Notes under the pieces: generated by a model
What the model saw: only the letters and a program-made list of their open reading frames with translations
Database searches by the model: none
Told to the model about the DNA's origin: nothing
Made by a program: the position numbers and the translations under genes
In this document: in pieces, positions 1-9,763 of the stretch
Numbering within the stretch: position 1 is the first letter of the stretch
How the letters are laid out: the number at the start of each line of letters is the position of its first letter
Assembly: GCF_001548395.1 (NCBI RefSeq)
Contig: NZ_AP017367.1
Coordinates: 62,001-126,000 of the forward strand
Source: Leptolyngbya sp. O-77
Lineage (GTDB): Bacteria > Cyanobacteriota > Cyanobacteriia > Elainellales > Elainellaceae
Direction of reading: 5' to 3'
Length of the DNA stretch: 64,000 nt

Positions 1-84
1 TGGAATTTCAACATGCAAATCCCGAATGATGGCGGCTCGATCGTAGGACAACGTGAGCTGACGAGCAGTGAGTGCGGTATCCAT
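1..84 (-). CDS. Fe(III)-siderophore ABC transporter ATPase, N-terminal part
   Basis: The gene starts with ATG at 84 and runs off the left edge, so only 28 residues are visible (beginning MDTALTARQLTLSYD). The LTLSYD and IIRDLHVEIP pattern is typical of the first strands of FecE/FhuC-type ATP-binding subunits. Walker A lies outside the window. It starts 5 bases after the stop of a FecCD permease, which supports an operon in which this cytoplasmic ATPase powers that permease. The function is mostly inferred from position. Confidence 0.7.
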   Translation of the reverse strand, partial: MDTALTARQLTLSYDRAAIIRDLHVEIP

Positions 85-89
85 GAAGC

Positions 90-1136
90 CTAAGCATTCC
101 GATTGCGATAGAGCAGATAGAGGAAATAGGGTGCGCCGATGGCGGCTGTGATCACGCCACAGGGCAATTCAATCGGCGCAAAGAGCGATCGCCCTAGCAG
201 ATCGGCCAGCATGACGATTAACCCACCAACCAATGCTGCGGTTGGGATCAGGCCTTCATGGGAGGGGCCCACAAGCTGCCGCGCCAGGTGAGGAGCCATC
301 AGCCCCACAAAGCCGATTGTGCCTGCGGTGGCCACACTCGCACCCGCCAGAGCCACACTGGTCAGCAGCAGCATTCCGCGCTGCCATTCCACGCGGCTGC
401 CCAGCCCCCGCGCCACTGCATCGCCCAAGTGTAAGGTGTTCAGCTCACGCGCACCCAAAAGTGATAGAGGAACGAACACGACTAACCAGGGCAGGAGCAC
501 TTGCACTTGCTCCCAATTGCGCCCATACACGCTGCCTGCCAACCACACTAGCGCTTGGCTTACGTCATTTATATTGCCAAAGGTGATGAACAGACTGGTG
601 AATGCAGAAGCGACTGCCCCAATTCCGACGCCTACTAAAATTAGACGAATGGGTGAACTACCTTGATCCCATGCGAGAGAATACACCAGCAGCGCAGCCA
701 GGAATGCCCCCACAAAGGCAGACGCAGGCAGCAGCGCAAGGGGAAGCGCAGGCAGCAGCACAATCACCATCACGGCTGCCAACCCTGCGCCAGCCTCGAT
801 CCCGACGACTTCGGGCGCTGCCAGTGGATTGCGTGTTAGCCCCTGGAGAATTGTGCCCGCGATCGCCAATCCCATCCCAACTAAAAAGGCTGCTATAACT
901 CTGGGTAAACGCAGCGTGTAAACGACAAACTGATAGTCAGGATTGTCTGTTGCTCGTCCCAGAATAGTCTTCACCACGTCTAACGGTGGAACCGGGTATT
1001 CGCCGTAGCTGACGCTGAGGACGAGTGCCCCAAGGGCGATCACGCTCAGCAGAGCAATGACAGCAGGGAGCCGCTGATCCAGTCGAAAGGATAGCGGAAC
1101 ACTGCTAAAACGGATGGCTAACCAACTTTTCGACAC
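90..1136 (-). CDS. FecCD-family iron-siderophore ABC transporter permease
   Basis: A 348-residue polytopic membrane protein of the FecCD/BtuC family, which carries siderophore-bound iron or cobalamin across the inner membrane. Visible family hallmarks are LRLPRVIAAFLVGMGLAIAG near residue 75, GLTRNPLAAPEVVGIEAGAG near 100, and the coupling region GFVGLMAPHLAR near 280 that contacts the ATPase. The length is normal for the family. It lies 65 bases downstream of tonB and 5 bases upstream of an ATPase, so tonB, permease and ATPase look like one operon. A second FecCD permease at 4181-5212 could be its heterodimer partner. The substrate cannot be read from the sequence; the TonB/ExbBD context favours ferric siderophores. 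Confidence 0.93.
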   Translation of the reverse strand: MSKSWLAIRFSSVPLSFRLDQRLPAVIALLSVIALGALVLSVSYGEYPVPPLDVVKTILGRATDNPDYQFVVYTLRLPRVIAAFLVGMGLAIAGTILQGLTRNPLAAPEVVGIEAGAGLAAVMVIVLLPALPLALLPASAFVGAFLAALLVYSLAWDQGSSPIRLILVGVGIGAVASAFTSLFITFGNINDVSQALVWLAGSVYGRNWEQVQVLLPWLVVFVPLSLLGARELNTLHLGDAVARGLGSRVEWQRGMLLLTSVALAGASVATAGTIGFVGLMAPHLARQLVGPSHEGLIPTAALVGGLIVMLADLLGRSLFAPIELPCGVITAAIGAPYFLYLLYRNRNA

Positions 1137-1201
1137 GGTTCAACAGCGATAGTTAAGGGCTGGCGGTTTTAGAGAATAGAGATGGGCATGTAGGGCGAGG
1201 G

Positions 1202-2620
1202 CTACTCTGGCGAGTCTGCCGCTGGCGGTGGAGTCGTGGGGGCAACGGGCGCTGCTGGGGTGGGACGGGGTGTCCGCCTGGGCAGCGGCCGAAACCTGGG
1301 TCGGGCCGGCGCTTCTGGACGGACATCCACAATTGGCGCATTGTTTCGCTCAATCGCGGGGCGGGGGCGCTCAGCCGGTGCAGAAGGACGGGCGGCAGGG
1401 GCGGGTCTGGGCGTGGCGCTGGGACGGGCAGCGGGTGTGGCGCTGGGGCTACGCGCTGGAGCCGGACTGGCGGGTCTGCTTGGGACCGATGCTGGAGTTG
1501 GTGCTGGGCTTGATGCTGGGGTTGGCTCTGCCTGGACTGAAGCTGGAGACGAGCTAGGCTCCGTCGGGGAAGCATTCGGGAGCGCAGCGGGTGAGGGGCT
1601 GGTTGCAGCGGCGGGAGCGGCAGTAGAAGGCTGGGAGGAGGGGCTAGGGGTTGGAGTGGGCGGCTGTTGGGTGGCAGTGGCGGGAGCTGAGGGAGTGTCT
1701 GCCGCTGGGGCTGGATCAGTCACGGTGATGCTGCGGCGATCGCCCCGTTGCCGCGCCTGTGAAGCCGACCTGGAACCCGGCTGCACAAACTCGATATCTA
1801 GAGGGTAGCTCTCTCCGGCTCTGGCATTGTTTAAGCGCACCCGCTCTCGGGCCTGGCGCAGCGCGGCTTGATCTAGCTCAGCATTGCCGCTAGAGCGAGA
1901 GAGCATCACCGATACCACTCGACCGCTGGCATCAGTTTCCACAACGACTCGGGCAGTGCCCTCTGCGCCATTCGCCTGATCCGGATAATCAAAATCGCAG
2001 CCGCGACAGGTGATTTCCCGAGACTGACTGCCACCTCTGGAACGACTGCCCTCGCCAGAATCTGACTCCGGGTTTGCGACAGGGCGGTCGCCTGCACCCG
2101 TCGTTCCTGGCGCTGCGGCGACCGTTCCTGCGCCTTCAGGAGAGCCTGACGAAGTGGGAAAGAAGCTTCTAAGCGGCCCCGGCGCAGGATTTTCATCTTC
2201 TGCGTCAGCGGTTCCGGTTGGCTCTGCCGCGGGGGTCTGCGGGCTTGCTGAGGGCAATTCACTAGGTGAGGGGGGAGCATCTGGCGATCGCTGGGGAACG
2301 GTCGGCGGCTCTACGAGTTCGGCATCGCGACTGGCACCAGGCGCGTCTACAGACCGAGACGCAAGTGGCTGTTCCCGCTCGACCTGTTCTGGTTGTACCG
2401 TCTCTGACTGAATCGGACTAGGAACAGGGATTGGCTCGGTCGGCGGCTCCACCACCACCACCAAATCCTCTGCTGCTGGGGGATTTTCGAAGCGGCTGAC
2501 TCTCATGCCCATGGCAATTCCGTGCAGCAGAAAAGACCCCACAAGGCTATAGCCGACAAAACGCCTTACATATTTTTCTTGCTTGGCTCGCTGCTGAGCA
2601 ACGGTATGTGAAAAGGTCAT
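1202..2620 (-). CDS. tonB: TonB-family energy transducer with internal TonB domain and long Pro/Ala/Ser tail
   Basis: A 472-residue protein with a cytoplasmic N-terminus, one membrane segment at about residues 25-40 (VGYSLVGSFLLHGIAMGM), an acidic and proline-rich linker, and a TonB C-terminal-type domain at about 200-275 with the motif YPDQANGAEGTARVVVETD. A CRGC pair stands just before the domain. In classical TonB this domain ends the protein; here about 190 residues very rich in Pro, Ala, Ser, Thr and Arg follow it. TonB couples the inner-membrane proton gradient, via ExbB and ExbD, to outer-membrane receptors; exbB and exbD are divergent from it and a receptor lies at 12703-15285. The GC-rich repetitive codons make long opposite-strand reading frames here, which I regard as shadows. 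The family call is firm; the role of the tail is unknown. Confidence 0.88.
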   Translation of the reverse strand: MTFSHTVAQQRAKQEKYVRRFVGYSLVGSFLLHGIAMGMRVSRFENPPAAEDLVVVVEPPTEPIPVPSPIQSETVQPEQVEREQPLASRSVDAPGASRDAELVEPPTVPQRSPDAPPSPSELPSASPQTPAAEPTGTADAEDENPAPGPLRSFFPTSSGSPEGAGTVAAAPGTTGAGDRPVANPESDSGEGSRSRGGSQSREITCRGCDFDYPDQANGAEGTARVVVETDASGRVVSVMLSRSSGNAELDQAALRQARERVRLNNARAGESYPLDIEFVQPGSRSASQARQRGDRRSITVTDPAPAADTPSAPATATQQPPTPTPSPSSQPSTAAPAAATSPSPAALPNASPTEPSSSPASVQAEPTPASSPAPTPASVPSRPASPAPARSPSATPAARPSATPRPAPAARPSAPAERPRPAIERNNAPIVDVRPEAPARPRFRPLPRRTPRPTPAAPVAPTTPPPAADSPE

Positions 2621-3023
2621 CTGCTTCGCTGTTTGATAACTTCTGCTGCAATGGACATTGGCTACAATGTATGCTCTGATACTACCTGCGACTAATTCCT
2701 ATTTGCCCTAATTATCCTAGAGGGTAACTAGCACGCTGTCAATTTGCGACTCGCTGTGATTTTGGATAGACAGGAACCCCAAGCTCATTTCCTGTCAATT
2801 GTTTCAGCGTCTTTGCAACATTCATGTGAATTGAAAATTCTTCGACGTTCTCCCAGGGAATGGAGAGTTTTTGAGTATAGCGTCCAGAAAAATTCTTGCG
2901 AACTCTTGACATCAATAATCTAAAGACCTAAGTTTTCTTGAGAAGAACTATCAATAAAGTCTTCCAAGTTACTCTGCTATTCTCATAACCTCATGAGTTG
3001 GCCTATTCGCTGTGTGAATTGCA
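2621..3023. promoter_or_regulatory. Divergent intergenic region between tonB and exbB
   Basis: About 400 bases that must hold the promoters of both divergent iron-uptake operons. The sequence is AT-rich near both ends. I see short ATTATC- and TTCTCA-like pieces (around 2708 and 2980) but no convincing Fur palindrome of the quality found elsewhere in the window, and no gene. Confidence 0.4.
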
Positions 3024-3689
3024 ATGTTGATTGTGGAATTATTTCAAGCAGGTGGAATTGTCATGTGGCCCTTGCTGGGGTTTTCGATCGCGGCGATCGC
3101 CCTGATTGCCGAGCGCCTCGTGTTCTGGGCAAGGGTCAATCGTCGCCAAAAGCCAGTCGTTCAAGAAGTGCTCCGAATTTACCAGCAAGACTTGGGGACG
3201 GCCCTGGTTAAGTTGCGACAAAACGCCGACCTGCCCATTGCTCGCATTTTCCTGGAAGCGCTAGAAGTGGATCACTTTCCGCCCCATGCCTTCCGCCTGA
3301 CGCTAGAAGGGGCAACCCAAGCAGAACTGCCGATGCTGCGACGGTTCAATTCCATCTTTGACATGATCATTACCTCGTCGCCCCTGTTGGGATTGCTGGG
3401 AACAGTGCTGGGTTTGATTCGTTCTTTTGCGTCGCTGAATCTAGGGAGTGTGGGCAGCGAAAGTGCTGTGCAGGTGACGGGCGGCATTAGCGAAGCGCTG
3501 GTTTCAACCGCCGCAGGTCTCATCGTGGCTGTGTTCATGCTGCTGTTCGCCAGTATGTTCCGTGGGTTTTATCGACGACAAATTGCGGCCATTCAGGAAT
3601 ATAGTAGCCAGCTAGAAGTGTTGCACCTGAGCCGTCATGAAGGGTTCGCTCCCATGTCTCAAGTTGTCCCCGCGCTGAGCCAATCGTAA
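3024..3689 (+). CDS. exbB: ExbB-like MotA/TolQ/ExbB proton channel
   Basis: A 221-residue inner-membrane protein that forms, with ExbD, the proton channel energising TonB. Three hydrophobic segments are visible at about residues 10-35, 115-135 and 155-180. The second contains the family signature SPLLGLLGTVLGLI and the third GGISEALVSTAAGLIVA. The stop codon overlaps the exbD start in a TAATG arrangement, so the two are translationally coupled. It is transcribed away from tonB. Confidence 0.93.
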   Translation: MLIVELFQAGGIVMWPLLGFSIAAIALIAERLVFWARVNRRQKPVVQEVLRIYQQDLGTALVKLRQNADLPIARIFLEALEVDHFPPHAFRLTLEGATQAELPMLRRFNSIFDMIITSSPLLGLLGTVLGLIRSFASLNLGSVGSESAVQVTGGISEALVSTAAGLIVAVFMLLFASMFRGFYRRQIAAIQEYSSQLEVLHLSRHEGFAPMSQVVPALSQS

Positions 3690-4090
3690 TGAATATTCCT
3701 GACGAAGCGGACGATATTCCGCCAATTAACATCGTGCCGATGATCGATGTCATCTTTGCGATTCTGACCTTCTTCATCATGTCGTCGCTGTTTTTGACGC
3801 GCTCCGAGGGATTGCCAGTGAATTTGCCAAAAGCGCAAACGGCTCAATCCCAGCAGCAGACTCGTATTACCGTCACCATTGATCAATCAGGAGAGGTGTT
3901 TGTCGATCGCCAGTCTGTATCTGTAGATGATCTGGCCGCGCAAATCAAATCGCAAATGGGAAACCAGTCCGAAGCGCTTGTGGTGATCAATGCTGATGAA
4001 AAAGTTGAGTACGGAAGCGTGATAACCGTGATGGATCGACTGCGAACTGTAGAAGGCGTCAAAGTTGGTGTCTCGACGCAGCGGCCGTAA
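3689..4090 (+). CDS. exbD: ExbD biopolymer transport protein
   Basis: A 133-residue protein with a short cytoplasmic N-terminus, one membrane helix at about residues 15-33 (INIVPMIDVIFAILTFFIM), and a periplasmic domain with the usual ExbD/TolR end (VKVGVSTQR). The aspartate in PMIDVIF is the conserved proton-carrying residue of the family. Its start overlaps the exbB stop by one base. It works with ExbB and TonB to drive uptake through the outer membrane. Confidence 0.95.
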   Translation: MNIPDEADDIPPINIVPMIDVIFAILTFFIMSSLFLTRSEGLPVNLPKAQTAQSQQQTRITVTIDQSGEVFVDRQSVSVDDLAAQIKSQMGNQSEALVVINADEKVEYGSVITVMDRLRTVEGVKVGVSTQRP

Positions 4091-4180
4091 TACATCTACC
4101 GTATCTGAGCCTCTGCTGCTTGCACGTCTCATAAAAGTTTCTGCGAATCAATGCCTATTTCTGGTTTGTGATGGTTAGTC

Positions 4181-5212
4181 ATGACGCAAGCTCCATTTTT
4201 TATGCCTCGATTTCCAAGCTGGCGATCGCCTCTGTTTCGGCGGCTGGGTCTGGGAATTAGCGGATTGTTTTTGCTTGGCTGTATGATGCTGGAGCTAACG
4301 CTGGGCGCTGCCGAGATTGACCTATCGACCGTTTGGCTAGCGCTCACTGCGTTTGATGGCTCCACCAATCACCTGATTATCACCACTGTCCGCCTGCCCA
4401 GAGTGCTAATTGCCGCTGTGGTTGGTGCGGCGCTGGCGGTGGCAGGTGCGCTAATGCAGGGACTCACCCGCAATTCGCTCGCTGACCCCGGAATCTTGGG
4501 CATCAGTGCGGGTGCCACGTTTGCGGTCGTAATCACGACCTTTTTTCTGGGAACAACTTCTATCCAAACCTATACTTGGGTCGCGTTTGCGGGTGGGGCG
4601 ATCGCCTCTGTAGCAGTGTATACGCTTGGCTCGGTTGGGCGCAGCGGCATCACCCCACTGAAACTTATTCTATCTGGAACCGTCTTAGCATATCTGCTTT
4701 CCGCCTTTACAACGGGCACGCTCATCCTGAGCCAGCGCACCCTGGATGAAATCCGGTTTTGGCTAGCAGGGTCAGTCGCGGGACGAGATTTAGGCGTGTT
4801 GCTACCCGTATTACCCTACCTGTTGCTGGGGTTGTTCCTTGCCTTTGGGCTGGGAAAACAAATTACCGCGCTGGCGCTGGGCGACGAGGTGGCTCAAGGG
4901 CTAGGGCTACAAACTGCATGGGTGAAAGCGATCGCAGCGATCGCCGTTGTGTTGCTAGCTGGCGGTGCAGTTGCTTTGGCGGGGCAAATTGGGTTTATAG
5001 GGCTAATTATTCCTCATGTGGTGCGCTTCTGGGTTGGACTCGATTACCGCTGGGTTTTGCCCTATGCCGCCTTATGGGGTGCGATCCTCCTGTCTGTCGC
5101 CGATTTGGCAGCACGACTGGTGATTCGCCCGCAGGAGTTACCCGTGGGAATCATGACTGCTCTTATCGGGGGGACATTCTTCATCTATCTAACGCGGTCA
5201 AAGGTAAGATAA
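4181..5212 (+). CDS. FecCD-family iron-siderophore ABC transporter permease
   Basis: A 343-residue multi-spanning permease of the FecCD family, starting at ATG 4181, 90 bases after exbD. Signatures include TTVRLPRVLIAAVVGAALAV near residue 65, LMQGLTRNSLADPGILGISA near 95, and the ATPase-contact region QIGFIGLIIPHVVRF near 275. It is about as long as the permease at 90-1136 and shows the same landmarks, which suggests the two act as a pair although they sit on opposite strands. The 3' flank (5213-5436) has HIP1 sites and no gene. Confidence 0.92.
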   Translation: MTQAPFFMPRFPSWRSPLFRRLGLGISGLFLLGCMMLELTLGAAEIDLSTVWLALTAFDGSTNHLIITTVRLPRVLIAAVVGAALAVAGALMQGLTRNSLADPGILGISAGATFAVVITTFFLGTTSIQTYTWVAFAGGAIASVAVYTLGSVGRSGITPLKLILSGTVLAYLLSAFTTGTLILSQRTLDEIRFWLAGSVAGRDLGVLLPVLPYLLLGLFLAFGLGKQITALALGDEVAQGLGLQTAWVKAIAAIAVVLLAGGAVALAGQIGFIGLIIPHVVRFWVGLDYRWVLPYAALWGAILLSVADLAARLVIRPQELPVGIMTALIGGTFFIYLTRSKVR

Positions 5213-5436
5213 TTAGATGCCGCGTCGCCACACCCTCCAAAACACCCTTAACCAAAACTGACTTTAAAAGACTGTGAGCAGGCTGTTTGAGGGAGTGTGC
5301 CAAAGGGGTAAAGATAGAGAAAAGCGATCGCTCTCTGTGGGTCGAGGAGCGATCGCCGGTTTAAGCCACATTGGGGGTTGGCAACGATTCGATACTGTTG
5401 GCGAATCGATGAGAGAAAAATCGCATCATCCTATAG

Positions 5437-6378
5437 TTATCCGATTGCCCTGACTGGTGCCAGTTTTGCGAACTGCGACTGTCGCGCCTTCGCCAGTGGC
5501 ACACCTTCTAACCAATTGACCGCTCGCACCAGATTCATGGCAGCCGCAGTCAAAATGTGTTGCAGATGAGTCTTTGCCAGTCCAACATATCGACAATGGC
5601 GAACGGCAAAACCTCGAACAGCTTGCGAAATGGTGCCTTCTACTCCCGCTCGAATCGCATACTGCTGCTTGAACGCATCCGTTGCTTGTCGGATTCTGGC
5701 TTGTTGCAAGGTCTGATACTCATGGGGTAATTTCAGCGTTAATTCCCGTGGCGTTGTTTTGGCGCGAGTGCATTGAGACCGAACCGGACATTTTGTACAA
5801 TCTCGCTCTCTAAAGCCCACATGGATCACTGAGTTACCGTAATGGTCTTTCCCAACTTTCCAATCTCGACTGCGCTTTCCTTTGGGACACTTTGCCACTT
5901 GACGCTTCCAGTCAATCTTGAAATGAGATAGGTCAAAACCCTGCCCCGCCTGGGCTTGCCAACCACTGCCGGTAGAAACAGGGCCGAATAGATCAATCTG
6001 ATATTCATCTTAACTGTGTTGAATCAATCGAGTAGACATGTATCCTTGATCGACAATATGCTGTTCAGGAACGAGTCCTTTTTGCATCAGCGAAGCGTGT
6101 ATTTTAGGTGTTGCCAATTGATCTTGGTTCGTTGCTTCTGCTGTTTCTACATTGGTAATGAATCTGGGCAACTTATCATCACAACTTTCACTCAAGTGCA
6201 CCTTGTAGCCTGTCCAACTTCGGCTGTACTTCGTACTGCGACGTGCCTCAACGTCATAGGGTGAACGAATCCTCAGCGCTCCTGGAGGGCAGTCTTTTGC
6301 TTCTCGTAGCTGGATGGTTTCTCCCGGTGCATCCCACGAGATGCGCAACGCGGTGGGGTTAAGAGGGCTAGGAAGCAA
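5437..6378 (-). pseudogene. IS1182-family transposase, truncated and with an in-frame stop
   Basis: One minus-strand reading frame with a single TAA at 6010-6012. Translated through the stop it gives an IS1182-type transposase: SPYDVEARRSTKYSRSWTGY and KVHLSESCDD, then VDQGY, then FRERDCTKCPVRSQCTR, and near the end RAGVEGTISQAVRGF followed by GLAKTHLQHILTAAAMNLVR. The two halves are in the same frame, so the stop is a point change, not a frameshift. The usual N-terminal region is missing upstream of about 6380, where similarity ends next to another broken transposase. Confidence 0.85.
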
Positions 6379-6439
6379 GTGTAGAGGGGAATTTGGGATG
6401 AGATGATTTGGGGGAAGGGAGAGAGAGGGAGAGTGGTAA

Positions 6440-7897
6440 ATGGGGAGTGTAGAGATTGGAGTAAAAGGTTTAGGGCAGAAGCGAGTGCCAGAGTGGATAG
6501 GGGAGGCAGTTTTGTATGGGAAGTATTGGGAAGAGAGCGGATTGGTAGAGCGTCTGAGAGCGCGTGTGAAAGTGAATCGCAGGCGGATGGGGCAGTACGA
6601 AGTGAAAGATTACGTGCTGCTGTTGAACAGTTATGCCGTCAGCGGAGAAGGGAGCCTAAAGGAATATTTCAAGAGCTTAGGGCCAGTGAGCGGACTGGTG
6701 ATGGGACTGTGGGAGAGATCGCGGTGTCCAGTGGCATCGAGTTTAAGCCGATTTTTGAAGGACGTAGACGAGGGAACGGTAGCAGCGCTGCGGGGACTAT
6801 TTGAAGAAGAGATAGGGCAGAAGGGCATCTGTGTGCGAGAGCAGGTGTGGATGACAGACCGGATAGGGAACCGGTACTTGATGATAGACGTAGACGGGAC
6901 AGTAAAAGCGGTGCGGCAGCGGTATGTGAGCGAGAGCGATCGCTATCCTGGAGCGCGCCGCCGGAGTGCAGGGGTGAGTTTACCTGGATATCGAGGACGC
7001 AAACGAGGAGAAGCGGTACGAACACGCACGACAGTAGCGGTGGCCCATACCAGTGAATGGCTGGGAAGCTATGGGAGTGCGGGGAATGGTGACGTCGCGG
7101 GGGATCTAGGGAGAGCGCTTGCGCGGATGCAGGGATACTTGGAGACGCAGGGATTGCGAGTGAGTCATGGGATTGTGCGGTTAGACGGATTGTATGGCAG
7201 CCCGAAGCTGGTGAGTCAAGTGCAATAGAACGGGATTGGCTACCTGATGCGGAGCCGAGATTACTCGTTATTGAAACATCCGGTCGTCGTTGCTCGAATG
7301 CAAGAGTCCGAGGGATGGGAGTCCGTTGAAGGGCGGGAGTTAGAGCAACGGAAAGACCTTGGATACATTGAAGACGCAGGACGGGGATACAGCAGTCCCT
7401 TTCGATTGATCGTAGTGCGGAGTCCAGAAGGGCAGCACAATGGACGGGTCGGGAAACGATACAAAGGGCAGGTGTATGAGCTGTTTATCACCTCGCAATC
7501 AGCATCAAGCTTGCAGAGCCAAGATGTTCTGAGCCTGTACTTTGGACGGGGTGGATTTGAGCGGCGGCTAAAAGAGGAAGATGAAGAACAGGAAATGGAC
7601 CGTTGGTGTAGTTGGAGTGCGAGCGGACAGGAATTCTGGCAGATTTTGAGTCAGTGGGTGTGGAACTGGCGAGTATGGATGGGATGGCAGCAGGCAGAAA
7701 CTCCGCCGGTACGACAGACATTGTGGTCAGAGGTGAAGGCATTACCAGAAGTGGAGCGGCTAGAGAGAGAGGAAATGCTGCCCAGATCGCTAAGGTTATT
7801 GCGGGAGCAACACTGCCGTGTGAAAGAGCCTGCTTGGAAAACGCCGCCTGCGCCGATAACTCCTGTCAGCGCGGGGAACAAAAGACCTCCTGCATGA
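6440..7897 (+). pseudogene. DDE transposase (IS4-like superfamily), interrupted by a stop
   Basis: A single frame carries one TAG at 7226-7228; on both sides the protein is continuous (SPKLVSQVQ, stop, NGIGYLMRSRDYSLL). Candidate DDE elements are MIDVDGTVKA, VRLDGLYGSPKL and YFGRGGFERRLKEED, the last resembling the Y-x2-R-x3-E signature of IS4-type enzymes. The C-terminus runs into the left end of an IS5-like element at 7883, so the natural end may be lost. The family assignment within IS4-like transposases is uncertain. No terminal repeats of its own were found. Confidence 0.6.
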
Positions 7898-8824
7898 ATA
7901 GCAACGTGGTGTGACAGTTGAGGATCGCAGCCAAGCCAGATAGATTCTGAATAAACACCCACTCTAGCAGCAGATATGCGATACAGCGAATTAGCGCATC
8001 TATCGAAGCCCGAGTTCAAGCGCTTGTGCGGGGTCGGTCAGCCGTGAGACATTCAGCGAGATGGTTGAGGTGTTGCGCCCCCATCTAGATCGTCAAGGGC
8101 AACGGGGCGGACAAGCCAAGCTCAGTGTGGAAGAACAACTGCTGGTGGCGTTGGAGTACTGGAGAGAGTATCGCAGCCAGTTTCATATTGCCGTCAGTTG
8201 GGGAATCCACGAGACCACCGTTGGGCGAATTGTACGCAAAGTCGAAGACCTGTTGGTCAAGGGCGGTAGGTTCCGACTGCCGAGTCAGCGTCCGCTCTAT
8301 CAACCGGGTTGGGAATGGAAAGTCATGATGGTGGATGTGGGGGAGATGGAAATTGAACGTCCCCAAAAAACAAAAGCGCTACTACAGCGGCAAGCAGCAA
8401 TGCCACACGCTGAAAGCCCAACTGCTAGTGGAGTTTGAAACTGGGCAGGTAATTGGCACCGCTATTGACACCGGCAGAACCCATGACTTCCAGCTGCTCA
8501 AGCGCAGTCGCCTGCCGGTTGTCTCCTCCCAGTTATGCTTAGCTGACAGAGGCTAGCAGGGGTTTGCCAAACGCCATGCGGGAGCCTGTACGCCCACCAA
8601 GAAGAAGCGCCAGCAACCCTTACCAGACGCAGAGAAGCAGCATAATCGGGTCTTAGCACGACTGCGGGTGCGCGTTGAGCATGTGATTCGTCGCTTCAAG
8701 ATTTTCCGCATCTTTTCAGGACGTTATCGCAACCGCAGGAAACGCTTTGGCTTGCGGGTGAACCTGATTGCTGGCATCCTCAACCATGAACTGGCACATG
8801 CCTCCTGATTCATGCAGGAGGTCT
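7883..8824 (+). mobile_element. IS5-family insertion sequence, degenerate
   Basis: A 942-bp element bounded by a perfect 17-bp inverted repeat: AGACCTCCTGCATGAAT at 7883-7899 and its complement at 8808-8824. It carries one decayed transposase gene. The left end abuts the tail of the DDE transposase and the right end abuts a HisI coding remnant. No clear target duplication is visible, so a later deletion or rearrangement beside the element is likely. Confidence 0.85.
7976..8808 (+). pseudogene. IS5-family transposase with two frameshifts and one nonsense codon
   Basis: The protein begins at ATG 7976 (MRYSELAHLSKPEFKRLCGV), shifts frame at about 8043, continues from about 8046 (RETFSEMVEVLRPHLD, then a helix-turn-helix region and DVGEMEIERP), shifts again in an A-run near 8368, and continues as KKQKRYYSGKQQCHTLKAQ. 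A TAG at 8554-8556 replaces the tyrosine expected in LADRGYQG. It ends with RYRNRRKRFGLRVNLIAGI. Some IS5 relatives use programmed shifting at such A-runs, but the extra shift and the stop show this copy is dead. Confidence 0.85.
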
Positions 8825-9136
8825 AATGAACAGGGGTTGATTCCAGCGATCGCCCAGGATTACCTGGACAATGCCGTCTTGATGATGGCATGGATGAACC
8901 GTGAATCGATTCAGCGAACCTTGGAAACGGGAGAAGCTTGCTACTGGAGTCGATCGCGGGCGGAGTTATGGCATAAAGGTGCAACGTCTGGACACATTCA
9001 AAAAGTCAAAGCTTTTTATTACGACTGTGATGCCGATACGCTTCTATTGAGAATTGAGCAGGTGGGTAATGTTGCCTGCCATACGGGAGCCAGAAGTTGT
9101 TTCTTTAATCTGATTTTCGTTTCACCCATGCGGTAA
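8798..9136 (+). pseudogene. hisI: Phosphoribosyl-AMP cyclohydrolase (HisI) remnant, 5' end replaced by IS
   Basis: From about 8825 the frame encodes a nearly complete HisI domain: GLIPAIAQDYLDNAVLMMAW, YWSRSRAELWHKGATSGH, the metal-binding DCDADT, and CHTGARSC with its zinc-ligand cysteines. HisI opens the purine ring of PR-AMP in histidine synthesis and needs zinc. The natural N-terminus has been replaced by the right end of the IS5 element; in-frame ATG codons at 8786 and 8798 lie inside the IS. The usual HisE domain is absent, and the stop overlaps the convergent gene's end. Since the active site is intact it might still be made from an IS-borne start. A second HisI copy near COG0523 genes is a known zinc-limitation theme, so this may be such a paralogue. 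Confidence 0.75.
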
Positions 9137-9740
9137 TCATTGCCAGGATAAACATTCCCAGCAAAGACAGCCCTAACAGAATACGTCCCCCTTCAAACAC
9201 TCCTGCACCTAATGCCACGAGTGGCGGTTTCGCGATCGCAATACTCAGCACCAATGCAGGTGTAAACTTTCGCCATTCCATTTGCGTTAGCCCAACGGCA
9301 TAGCAGACAAAATCGAACAATCCAGTCATTAATAGCCCTGTGACTAGAAAAACATTGCGTTCCAGATAGTTTTGCCCCAGTGAATCAACTTTCACCATGA
9401 ATTTTTGCCCCACCAGCTTCTTCACAAAGCTGCGTCCATAGCGTTTGGCAATGAAGAAGTTTGATGTGCAAGCGATGAAGTCAGCGATCACAATGATTAA
9501 CAGTCCTTGCGCGAATCCAAACAGACCGCCTGCCAAAATCGAATAAGCGGTTCCTGGCAGTACTGGAATTACGATACTGGTCAAACGCAGTAGCAGGACA
9601 ATGACAGGTGCCCAAATCCCAAATCGAGCTACATCTGCGCGAAGCTGTTCGGTGCCAACTTGGTTGACAAGGGCGATCGCTAGCCCAATCAGCAAAACGA
9701 GCAAGCTGAGTTCCGCAATTTTAACCAGTCGATTTCGCAT
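9105..9740 (-). CDS. TVP38/TMEM64 (DedA-like) membrane protein
   Basis: A 211-residue integral membrane protein with about five hydrophobic segments. The segment LTSIVIPVLPGTAYSILAGG followed by LFGFAQGLLIIVIADF is the family core, and AKRYGRSFVKKLVG follows it. Members are thought to act in lipid or small-molecule handling at the membrane; no specific role can be assigned. It sits 23 bases downstream of the substrate-binding protein gene on the same strand and could be co-transcribed with it. Confidence 0.85.
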   Translation of the reverse strand: MRNRLVKIAELSLLVLLIGLAIALVNQVGTEQLRADVARFGIWAPVIVLLLRLTSIVIPVLPGTAYSILAGGLFGFAQGLLIIVIADFIACTSNFFIAKRYGRSFVKKLVGQKFMVKVDSLGQNYLERNVFLVTGLLMTGLFDFVCYAVGLTQMEWRKFTPALVLSIAIAKPPLVALGAGVFEGGRILLGLSLLGMFILAMITAWVKRKSD

Positions 9741-9763
9741 GAGCAGTCATCCAAGATAGGAAC

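Noticed and set aside
1228..2411. Several long plus-strand reading frames opposite tonB
   Set aside because: They are low-complexity Gly/Ala/Arg translations of the complementary strand of the GC-rich Pro/Ser-rich tonB tail and match no family.
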